From an uncultured Collinsella sp. (lineage in GTDB: Bacteria; Actinomycetota; Coriobacteriia; Coriobacteriales; Coriobacteriaceae), in contig URNM01000036.1 in NCBI GenBank assembly GCA_900549185.1, forward strand, positions 1-15,123: a DNA stretch of 15,123 bases. The letters are read 5' to 3'. The translations under genes were made by a program, and so were the position numbers. The number at the start of each line of letters is the position of its first letter. Positions within the stretch are counted from its first letter, which is position 1. Below, piece after piece: positions 1 to 6,337 of this stretch. The notes beneath the pieces were generated by a model, which worked only from the letters and a program-made list of their open reading frames with translations, was not told the DNA's origin and searched no databases.

Positions 1-6
1 AAAGGG

Positions 7-32
7 AAGAGGCGGGGTATGCCCCGCCTCTT
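7..32. terminator. Perfect 11-bp GC-rich hairpin, probable terminator
   Basis: The arms AAGAGGCGGGG and CCCCGCCTCTT pair perfectly around a four-base TATG loop. The A-rich left edge and T-rich right edge suit a bidirectional intrinsic terminator. It could end a plus-strand gene lying left of the window or stop readthrough from the PfkB gene on the minus strand, whose stop lies about 200 bases away. Neither side has a long T tract, so termination strength is uncertain. Confidence 0.55.
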
Positions 33-136
33 ACACCACATCTCTGCGCGCTACCTTATCAAGATGCTTAAAATCATTTTTAGCAGGTTTTAATCGCTCG
101 CAGACACCCAACTAGGCTCTCAAAAGCTTGATTTCG

Positions 137-157
137 CTGTTACTAAATTAGTGACAG
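137..157. promoter_or_regulatory. 21-bp near-perfect palindrome, candidate operator
   Basis: The arms CTGTTACTAA and TTAGTGACAG are reverse complements except at one position and flank a single central A. No T tract follows on either strand, so it looks more like a dimeric repressor site than a terminator. No gene clearly starts next to it inside the window; the target might lie to the left. The regulator is unknown. Confidence 0.35.
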
Positions 158-228
158 TACTCATATTTGGCATTTTTTGCCCACGGGGTCCCGGGGAGGC
201 GACAATTCGACTCACCGGGACTGCTCAC

Positions 229-1092
229 CTATTCGGAAATCGGCGCTCCATGGCCCCAGGAGCCTTCCATGCCGCATACGGTCGAAGCAAACCCCGCCGC
301 AAAGTCGAGTGCGCGCTCGATGGCCTCAGCACCATCCTCGCCACGCTTGGCGGAATCGAGATAGCACATCAGGAACGAAGTCAGGAACGAGTCGCCCGCA
401 CCCATGGTGTCCTTCATGTCTGCCACGGGCTTGGCATGCTGCCGATAGTAACGCTCGCCGTCATAGGCAATGCAGCCCTCAGCGCCAGCCGTTGCTGACA
501 CAAAACATGGGCCCAAGCCCTTCACCCAGGCAAGGCGCTCGCGAATCTCATCCTCGCTCGCAACGTCTGCCGCGCTAAAGAACGCGAAGTCAACGTAGGG
601 AGCAATCTGCTCGTAGTACTCGTCGGTCGAATCGTCCGAGAAGTCAAACGAAACCGTGATGCCCGCGGCCTTCAACTTGGGAAGTTCACGCTCGGTAAAG
701 CAATAGTTGCCCGAATGAACCACATCGAACTGCTTCATGTACGAAAGGTCAAAGCGATCGAGGACATAGCGCGCATCGCCACGGATACCGCCCTCGTTGG
801 AGCCAAGAAAGACACGATCACCATCAACCACAGTAACGCGTGCCGCACCGTTCTCGCCGATGAGCTGTTTGCATTTGGCAAGCTCAACGTCCTCATCCTC
901 AAGACTCGCAATCACATGCTCAGCAGCAGCATCATTACCAAAGATGCCCATATACGTGGAGCGCGCGGCTCCGCATTTCTTGGCATATACGGCAAAGTTC
1001 ACCGCATTGCCACCCGGATACATTGTGTGAATATGCTCATAGCAGTCGACGACGTTGTCGCCAAATCCCAGTGCGCTTACGTTAAATGCCAT
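229..1092 (-). CDS. frlD: PfkB-family sugar kinase, fructoselysine-6-kinase-like
   Basis: This 287-aa cytoplasmic protein is a ribokinase/PfkB-fold kinase. The N-terminal GDN motif (11-13), the substrate loop PGGNAVNFAVY (26-36) and the C-terminal anion-hole motif DTMGAGDSF (228-236, with catalytic base D234) are all present. From memory, the overall pattern resembles E. coli FrlD, including the DRVF, DIVH-like and FDFSD stretches. FrlD phosphorylates the Amadori product fructoselysine at C6. The start is ATG with an AGGAG element about 7 nt upstream. It lies 62 nt behind the HAD phosphatase gene on the same strand and is probably cotranscribed. No FrlB-type deglycase is visible here, so the substrate is not proven and another ketose or amino sugar is possible; the kinase fold itself is certain. 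Confidence 0.8.
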   Translation of the reverse strand: MAFNVSALGFGDNVVDCYEHIHTMYPGGNAVNFAVYAKKCGAARSTYMGIFGNDAAAEHVIASLEDEDVELAKCKQLIGENGAARVTVVDGDRVFLGSNEGGIRGDARYVLDRFDLSYMKQFDVVHSGNYCFTERELPKLKAAGITVSFDFSDDSTDEYYEQIAPYVDFAFFSAADVASEDEIRERLAWVKGLGPCFVSATAGAEGCIAYDGERYYRQHAKPVADMKDTMGAGDSFLTSFLMCYLDSAKRGEDGAEAIERALDFAAGFASTVCGMEGSWGHGAPISE

Positions 1093-1154
1093 GACGCCGC
1101 TCCTCTCTCTTATGCCAACGGAACCACTGTTGCGACAGCAGTACCGCCCAGGAT

Positions 1155-1814
1155 CTACGCGAGTTCCAGCAGCTCCGGCAGCTGGTCGATAATCTTGTCC
1201 GCGGCATCCTGGCTAAAGCCAAAGCGCTCCTCGCGCTTGGCAATCACCGTCAGGCCAGCACGCTTACCCGCGGTAATGCCCGGAACGGAATCTTCAACGC
1301 AGCAGCAGCGATTCGCGGGCAGCTCCAGCAGGTCCAGCGCATGCAGGTAGATGTCGGGCTCGGGCTTGCTCTCCTTAAACTGCTCGCCGCTCACCACATA
1401 CTCGAAGGCATCCGACAGCCCGCACGCATTGAGCACTTCATTGATGCTAACCATGGGAGACGAGCTGGCAAGCGCCACGCGAACGCCACGGCGCGGCAGC
1501 TCTCGAATCGTATCCGCGGCGCCTGGGTTAATCAAAGCCTGATAGTCGCGCGGACGTTTATGCGCCCACTCGTCCCAACGGGCCAACGCTTCCTCGCCAG
1601 TGAAATGCCCCTTACCGGCGCGCTCAAACCAATCGACCAGCATATGCAGGAAGAACTGATGCGAAGTACCGACCTGCCCGTTCAATTCCTCTTGAGTCAG
1701 GTTCAACCCAAGCTCCTTGGCAAACGCGGCAGTCTCGCCCAGGTAGTAATACTCGGTATCGACAATAACGCCGTCCATGTCAAAGATAACGGCGTCGAAC
1801 GGAAATGCGGACAC
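1155..1814 (-). CDS. HAD phosphatase, beta-phosphoglucomutase-like
   Basis: A 219-aa haloacid dehalogenase-superfamily enzyme with the cap type of beta-phosphoglucomutases and small sugar-phosphate phosphatases. Motif I is FDMDGVIVDTE, with nucleophile D12 and acid/base D14. Motif II is ASSSP (116-120), motif III lysine is K150 in KESKPEPD, and motif IV is VEDS (173-176). I place the start at a GTG (1812-1814) because AGGGAG stands 6 nt upstream. The longer reading frame, from 1862, begins inside a terminator hairpin. It probably acts on a sugar phosphate, possibly in the same pathway as the downstream kinase. Whether it is a mutase or a phosphatase cannot be told from the sequence. Confidence 0.8.
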   Translation of the reverse strand: MSAFPFDAVIFDMDGVIVDTEYYYLGETAAFAKELGLNLTQEELNGQVGTSHQFFLHMLVDWFERAGKGHFTGEEALARWDEWAHKRPRDYQALINPGAADTIRELPRRGVRVALASSSPMVSINEVLNACGLSDAFEYVVSGEQFKESKPEPDIYLHALDLLELPANRCCCVEDSVPGITAGKRAGLTVIAKREERFGFSQDAADKIIDQLPELLELA

Positions 1815-1822
1815 GGCACTCT

Positions 1823-1855
1823 CCCTAACAAAAGGGCGCCTGTAAGCAGGCGCCC
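1823..1855 (-). terminator. Intrinsic terminator after the Cof-type gene
   Basis: A perfect 9-bp stem (GGGCGCCTG with CAGGCGCCC, 1834-1855) has a four-base loop. On the minus strand it is followed by TTTTGTT. It begins about 20 bases after the stop of the Cof-type HAD gene and ends just before the ribosome binding site of the next HAD gene. It therefore either separates two transcription units or acts as an attenuator inside one operon. Confidence 0.8.
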
Positions 1856-1877
1856 GAACCATGCATTATCGGCGATT

Positions 1878-2720
1878 CTAACCCAGCAGCTTATCCAGCG
1901 CCACCGCAATACCGTCTTCGTTGTTATTGGCGGTCACCATCTGGGCCACAGCCTTGACCTCGTCGACGGCGTTACCCATGGCAACACCGGTACCCGCCCA
2001 CTCAATCATGGACTTGTCGTTCTGGCCGTCGCCAAACGATACGACCTCGCTGGCATCGATGCCGAGCTTGGGCAGGGCACCCTCGAGCGCACGGGCCTTG
2101 TCGATACCGGGCGCCGTAAACTCAAAGTACCAGTCGGCCGTAAACATACCCGAAAGCGTCTGAGTAAAGGGCGCGTACATCTCCTCGTGATGCGCTTGCA
2201 GATAGGCCGGGTCGCCCGCAGTGAGTAGCTTGTCCACGGGATAAGCATCAGCGACCTCATGCAGGCTCTCCACCTCGCGAATCTTAAGATCGCACGCGTC
2301 GCGCTCATACTTGACGATATTCTTCTGCGAGCCGTCAGGCAGCGTGATCATGCAATGATACGAGTCCTCGACATGCAGATCGCGACCGAGCGAAATCATA
2401 GGGATCACGTCAAAATTACGCAGGTGATCAATCAGGCGATGCAATTCGTCGGCAGACATAGCCTGATCGAACAGCACCTCGTCGGTCTGGGCATCGACGA
2501 CGTGAGCGCCGTTAAAGGCCACCAGCAGACCGTCATGGTTTTGAAGGTCGAGCTCCTGCGCCAAGGCGTGCAGCCCCCATGCGGGACGGCCCGAAGCCAA
2601 AATGAGCTTAATGCCCGACTCCTGCGCCGCGAGCAGCTTCTCGCGCGTACGCGGGCTAATCACTTTCTGGTCGTTGGTGAGCGTACCGTCGATATCCATT
2701 GCGATGGCTTTGATTGCCAT
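1878..2720 (-). CDS. Cof-type HAD phosphatase (HAD IIB)
   Basis: This 280-aa protein has the layout of Cof/YidA-type HAD-IIB hydrolases, which dephosphorylate sugar phosphates and small cofactors in the cytoplasm. Motif I is MDIDGTL (nucleophile D9, acid/base D11), motif II is LASGRP (S43), the motif III lysine is near K208, and motif IV is GDGQND (230-235). The cap domain lies between about residues 85 and 200. The start is ATG at 2720 with GGGAGG 5 nt upstream; a longer frame from 2837 lacks such a site. A terminator follows it directly. The exact substrate cannot be read from the sequence. Confidence 0.85.
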   Translation of the reverse strand: MAIKAIAMDIDGTLTNDQKVISPRTREKLLAAQESGIKLILASGRPAWGLHALAQELDLQNHDGLLVAFNGAHVVDAQTDEVLFDQAMSADELHRLIDHLRNFDVIPMISLGRDLHVEDSYHCMITLPDGSQKNIVKYERDACDLKIREVESLHEVADAYPVDKLLTAGDPAYLQAHHEEMYAPFTQTLSGMFTADWYFEFTAPGIDKARALEGALPKLGIDASEVVSFGDGQNDKSMIEWAGTGVAMGNAVDEVKAVAQMVTANNNEDGIAVALDKLLG

Positions 2721-2956
2721 ATATGCCTCCCTGTCATTGAACAACCTTGTCTGAGCCATCATACAGAACACCCACCGCGACTCTGTTTGCAACGGGCAAA
2801 AAGTCATATATTGTCTCAAACATGAACGGGACGCCATCTCGGGGCTCAGTCGTTCCAGCCCAAACGCCGAGCCACCACATGCAAAGCTGGCGACACCAAT
2901 CGCGACCGTTCCACAAATCTCATTTCATCCCGTAGAAAAAAATTCAAAATTAGTTC

Positions 2957-2985
2957 TTGTCAAATCAGCAAAACGAACGTACTTT
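2957..2985 (+). promoter_or_regulatory. Candidate sigma-70-type promoter
   Basis: TTGTCA (2957-2962) and TACTTT (2980-2985) are separated by 17 bp in an AT-rich stretch. The -35 matches 5 of 6 consensus bases, but the -10 matches only about 3. It points to the three-gene cassette that starts at 3328, about 340 nt downstream. Confidence 0.35.
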
Positions 2986-2988
2986 AAA

Positions 2989-3010
2989 GATGACCGCTCC
3001 GGTGGTCATC
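2989..3010. other. Hairpin, possible terminator or leader element
   Basis: GATGACC and GGTCATC are perfect inverted repeats; a G-T and a C-G pair extend the stem to 9 bp with loop TCCG. On the plus strand GTTTGATC follows; on the minus strand TTTAAAG follows. It lies directly behind the candidate promoter, so it could be an early leader structure or a weak terminator. Confidence 0.4.
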
Positions 3011-3247
3011 GTTTGATCGAGCATATTCAGTTTCAGTTTTCAGCGTGTAAGAGAAAGAAGATCGGCAAAGTACAACCCCAAACGCAATGACAACTTAATG
3101 AGGTAACTGCCACATGTGAGGCACCCAGGGCATTGCTGTCTCGATTTTGAGCACGATGCCTTCCGCCTTGCATGGGCCGTTCCATCCCGCCCCTGCAGCA
3201 ACTGCCTCACGGGCTCATTGAAAACCGCATAGCACCCCAACGTCAGC

Positions 3248-3311
3248 ACATCACCCACGGCAAGCACATCACTCACGACAACCAACACATCAACAAACAG
3301 CACGAACATCA
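3248..3311 (+). repeat. Four ACATCA motifs at 18-21 nt spacing
   Basis: ACATCA occurs at 3248, 3266, 3287 and 3306, within a nearly G-free C/A-rich strand. The first two units are 18 nt long and share most bases (CACATCACCCACGGCAAG and CACATCACTCACGACAAC). The cluster ends just before the GGAG at 3319. It may be an iteron-like protein-binding site or an unstructured translation-enhancing leader. Confidence 0.45.
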
Positions 3312-3327
3312 ACCGATTGGAGAAGCT

Positions 3328-4218
3328 ATGACAAACCACCACGCTGAAGACGGCGATAAGAAAAGCATTCTGGATGCCCGCATTGAGCGAGCATATGCAA
3401 ACGAATATGACGCCGCCTTTGCCGCCGCGACCATCAAGAACTACGCGTCGCTACCGCTCGCGACGATCTTGGCCGATCACCCTCAACTGCTGAAGCGCTG
3501 CACAAAGATCATGGGCGACCCCGACATTCGCAAGCTGACAGACCCCTATGCCCCAAAACGCGACAACGATTCGCACGTTCTTACCGTAGGCTGCCTAGTC
3601 CATATGCTTACGGCGCTCGACACGAAACTCAAGCTCGAATGGGAACCCGACGAGCGTCATGAACTCGAAAGCAAGCGGAACACCCTGCGCACCGCACTGT
3701 TCCTTCCGTTGGACGGCCTCAAGCGCTGCAACGTCGAGCTCAATACACAGGCGCGGCAAAAGCCCGGGACCACGGGGCAGAAAACTCCAAGACCCCATGC
3801 GGCCATCGTCGACCGCAACCGATATAACCGCATGACCGCGCACTTTTCCGCCGAGGGAGCAGCCATAAGGACGCTGATCGACCTGCTGTGCCTCCTGAGC
3901 ATCAACGAGCTATTTGAGGGCTATCTCGCCCTTGTTCCCGCGACGGCACCCAAGTCGGTAGCAAAGATCATCGAGACCTGCAGACGCCAGTTTGAGCGCC
4001 ATCGCAATGGCAGCGAGATGAACGCCAGCATCGCGCAGTACTACGCGGCTCATTACAAAAATGACGGATGTGCCCCTGTCGAGCATCAGCTGCGGCTCGC
4101 CTACACCACGCCCGCCGCAACGCTCCATCGCTTTGGAGCCCTTGGCGCTTGCGAGCCGCACGAACAGGCAGCCTGCCCCACAACCGAGCTCGATCTCAGG
4201 CTCGGACGAACCCTGTAG
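3328..4218 (+). CDS. Unrecognised 296-aa protein, first gene of ClpP/VirD4-like cassette
   Basis: I do not recognise this family. The protein has a charged N-terminus with no signal peptide or membrane helix, a mixed alpha-helical pattern, a basic linker with KTPRPH near the middle, and a hydrophobic helix-like stretch (IRTLIDLLCLLSINELFEGYL in outline) in the second half. Scattered Cys and His near the C-terminus do not form a clear zinc motif. The start is ATG with GGAG 5 nt upstream, though the frame is open 52 codons further up. The stop is 63 nt before the ClpP-like gene on the same strand, so the two are probably cotranscribed. Context suggests a cytoplasmic partner, adaptor or DNA-processing factor of the following peptidase and ATPase; this is inference only. 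Confidence 0.75.
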   Translation: MTNHHAEDGDKKSILDARIERAYANEYDAAFAAATIKNYASLPLATILADHPQLLKRCTKIMGDPDIRKLTDPYAPKRDNDSHVLTVGCLVHMLTALDTKLKLEWEPDERHELESKRNTLRTALFLPLDGLKRCNVELNTQARQKPGTTGQKTPRPHAAIVDRNRYNRMTAHFSAEGAAIRTLIDLLCLLSINELFEGYLALVPATAPKSVAKIIETCRRQFERHRNGSEMNASIAQYYAAHYKNDGCAPVEHQLRLAYTTPAATLHRFGALGACEPHEQAACPTTELDLRLGRTL

Positions 4219-4281
4219 CCCGCCAGCCCCTCCGCGGGCAACAATCCTATTCCACAACACAACCAACAGAAAGGAGTCCTC

Positions 4282-4899
4282 ATGGACACCAATCATTCCC
4301 CCATCATCAGCCCCCTCACCATGCGTGAATCCGCCCGAGGTATCACGCTCACCAGCATTTACGATGAGATGCTCGCCCGTCGCGAGCTCTCCGTCATGGG
4401 AAACATCGAAACCCCGATGGCCCACGACCTATGCCAGCAGATCCGCCTGCTCGATGCCACCGACCCCAGCCGCCCCATAACCATATTTGTCGCCAGCGCC
4501 GGCGGAAGCGTGCGATCGGGTCTTGCGATCTATGACGCCATGCGCCTCGCATCGTGCCCCATCCGCACCGTCTGCCTGGAATTCGCCGCGTCCATGGGCG
4601 CCGTGATCTTTATGGGCGGCGACGATCGCCGTATGGCGCCCCATGCAGAGCTCATGATTCACGACCCGCTGATCCCCCAGGGGGCAGGCGGCTCGGCACT
4701 TGCGCTGCAGGAAACCAGCCGGCGTCTCATGCAGACCCGCAAGACCCTCACGCAAATCCTCTCGGACCGCAGCGGCCTCACGCCCAAGCGCATCCAGTCC
4801 CTCACTGCAAAAGACACCTACCTTTCGGCCAAGCGCGCCGTCGAGCTCGGCTTTGCCCACGAAATCCTCTCGACCACCAAGGAGGTCGCCCATGTCTAA
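4282..4899 (+). CDS. ClpP-like serine peptidase with complete catalytic triad
   Basis: A 205-aa ClpP-fold (crotonase-like) serine peptidase of about the usual ClpP length. The nucleophile S104 sits in AASMGA (102-107), H127 in MIHDP and D178 in KDTYLSAKRA, so the triad is complete. The oxyanion GGS motif (74-76) and the handle-helix alternation are also visible. The start is ATG with AAAGGAG upstream. The TAA stop overlaps the next gene by 8 nt. Housekeeping ClpP is normally near clpX or tig, which are absent here. The neighbour is a conjugation-type ATPase, so this is a specialised paralog, perhaps processing a substrate delivered by that ATPase. Phage prohead protease or general Clp subunit are less likely alternatives. 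Confidence 0.85.
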   Translation: MDTNHSPIISPLTMRESARGITLTSIYDEMLARRELSVMGNIETPMAHDLCQQIRLLDATDPSRPITIFVASAGGSVRSGLAIYDAMRLASCPIRTVCLEFAASMGAVIFMGGDDRRMAPHAELMIHDPLIPQGAGGSALALQETSRRLMQTRKTLTQILSDRSGLTPKRIQSLTAKDTYLSAKRAVELGFAHEILSTTKEVAHV

Positions 4900-6196
4900 C
4901 CTCGCCAGCCGCCTCGCCGCACCTGAGTCCGCATCGTCCACCATCCTCGCCAAGGATCGAACGCTTTCCTGCGACACCCGCCAAACGGGACTCAACAACA
5001 ACGCACTTGTAATCGGCCCCTCGGGAGCCGGCAAGACCCGAAACGTCCTCAAGCCCAACCTGCTGCAAATGAACGCAAGCTACATCGTGCTCGACACCAA
5101 AGGTACGCTCTGTCGCGAAGTGGGACCCGTGCTGGCAGCCCACGGCTACCGCGTGCAATGTCTCAACTTCGCCGACCTCAACACCGTCCCGGCCCTTGCG
5201 CCCGGCATCGAGCGCTGCGGCTACAACCCCCTGAGGCACATTCGCCGCAAGGCGGACGGCAGGCCCAACCAGCAGGACATCCTCTCGGTGGCAAAGGCCA
5301 TCTGCCCCATCGAGGACAACAACCAGCCTTTTTGGGATCATGCGGCGGCAAACCTGCTGTCGTGTCTTATCGCCTACGTCACCGAACAGCTGCCCGCCGA
5401 CGAGCAGACGATCAGCTCGGTCATCAAGCTGATCGAGCACCTGCAGGACGGTGCCACGGGTCGATTGTTTGACGACCTGATCACGACCGACCCCCAAAGC
5501 TATGCCCTCTCGCTATGGCGGCGCTACGCCATTACGCAAAATGCCGAGCGCATGCACGCGAGCATCGTCGGCATCCTTGCCGAAAAGGTCATGTGTCTGG
5601 GATTCGACGGTGCGGCACAGCTCTATCGTGAGTGCCATCAGGTGGACTTCGCTTCCATGGGACACACCCCCTGCGCCCTGTTTGTAACCGTAAGCGATAT
5701 TGACCGCAATCTCGATCCGCTGACCGGCCTCTTTATTACGCAGGCGTTTATGGGCCTCATTCGCGAAGCCGATAGGCAACCCGACGGCAGCCTGCCCGTG
5801 CCCGTGCGCTTTATGCTCGATGACTTCGCAAATCTGCAGATCCCCCAGATCGACAACGTGCTCTCGATTATCCGAAGCCGCAACATCTGGGCAACGCTGC
5901 TGCTGCAGTCGACCAACCAGCTCGATGCGCTCTATGGCGAGGCACGCGCACGCTCCATCATGGGCAACTGCGACACACATCTGGTGCTGGCGTTCCAGGA
6001 TCCCGAGAGTGCCCGGGTGTTTTCCGACCGCGCCGACGCGCTGCCCAGCACGCTCATGGCGACGCCGATCGATCGCTCGTGGCTCTTTGTACGCGGTCGC
6101 ACTCCCGAACAGGTCGAGCGCTTTAGGCTCGAAGACCATCCGCTCTACGGGGAGCTGTCCGAGGCGCAGCGAGGCCATGCGGAGGCCGAGATCTAG
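4892..6196 (+). CDS. VirD4/TraG-type coupling ATPase, soluble form
   Basis: A 434-aa RecA-like ATPase of the type IV coupling protein family; the sequence after the Walker motif (KPNLLQMNASYIVLDTKG) resembles VirD4-like proteins of Firmicutes integrative elements. Walker A is GPSGAGKT (42-49) and Walker B is FMLDDFANL (D310, D311), followed by the sensor-like LLLQSTNQLDALYG. Canonical members have LDEFAN, so the catalytic Glu is Asp here. Family members normally carry an N-terminal membrane domain and exceed 550 aa; this one starts about 40 residues before Walker A and has no membrane helix. The start is ATG with AAGGAGG 6 nt upstream, and its 8-nt overlap with the ClpP-like gene suggests translational coupling. 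It may pump DNA or protein, or work as a peptidase partner; no relaxase or channel gene is nearby. Confidence 0.85.
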   Translation: MSNLASRLAAPESASSTILAKDRTLSCDTRQTGLNNNALVIGPSGAGKTRNVLKPNLLQMNASYIVLDTKGTLCREVGPVLAAHGYRVQCLNFADLNTVPALAPGIERCGYNPLRHIRRKADGRPNQQDILSVAKAICPIEDNNQPFWDHAAANLLSCLIAYVTEQLPADEQTISSVIKLIEHLQDGATGRLFDDLITTDPQSYALSLWRRYAITQNAERMHASIVGILAEKVMCLGFDGAAQLYRECHQVDFASMGHTPCALFVTVSDIDRNLDPLTGLFITQAFMGLIREADRQPDGSLPVPVRFMLDDFANLQIPQIDNVLSIIRSRNIWATLLLQSTNQLDALYGEARARSIMGNCDTHLVLAFQDPESARVFSDRADALPSTLMATPIDRSWLFVRGRTPEQVERFRLEDHPLYGELSEAQRGHAEAEI

Positions 6197-6274
6197 GCGC
6201 AGGGTTCTCGCGGCGCGCGGCGCCCCGGCGATGTTCCACAAAGGCCGTGCGCCCCGGGACTACGGCAAAGCAAA

Positions 6275-6304
6275 GGGGCCCGCATCCGATAGGATACGGG
6301 CCCC
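6275..6304 (-). terminator. Terminator of the pgi gene
   Basis: A 13-bp stem (GGGGCCCGCATCC with GGATACGGGCCCC) has a GATA loop. Its one mismatch is C-A on the plus strand but a G-U pair on the minus strand, and TTTGCTTTG follows on the minus strand. It lies about 35 bases after the pgi stop and also separates the convergent VirD4-like gene. Confidence 0.85.
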
Positions 6305-6337
6305 TGACTATAAGGCGCGATGCGTTAACAGCAGCGA

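Larger units (their letters stand above)
2721..3327. other. 607-bp gene-poor region with a leader for the 3328 gene
   Basis: No convincing protein gene is seen here. The stretch contains the short upstream region of the Cof gene, an AT-rich block (about 2930-2990) with a candidate plus-strand promoter, a hairpin at 2989-3010, and a C/A-rich stretch with ACATCA repeats (3248-3311) ending at the ribosome binding site of the 296-aa gene. If the promoter is real, the transcript has a leader of more than 300 nt. A frame in phase with the 296-aa gene is open from an ATG at 3172 but has no ribosome binding site. Confidence 0.5.

Noticed and set aside
1341..2228. A 295-codon plus-strand frame spanning both HAD genes
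   Set aside because: It crosses two opposite-strand genes with complete HAD motifs and runs over a terminator.
2734..2823. A 29-codon minus-strand frame just upstream of the Cof gene, possible leader peptide
   Set aside because: It has no convincing ribosome binding site and no recognisable motif; too short to support.
3248..3311. CRISPR array
   Set aside because: The units are imperfect, contiguous and lack unique spacers; no cas genes are present.
3172..3327. N-terminal extension of the 296-aa protein (52 codons, His-rich)
   Set aside because: There is no ribosome binding site at 3172, whereas GGAG stands correctly before 3328; the region is better read as leader DNA.
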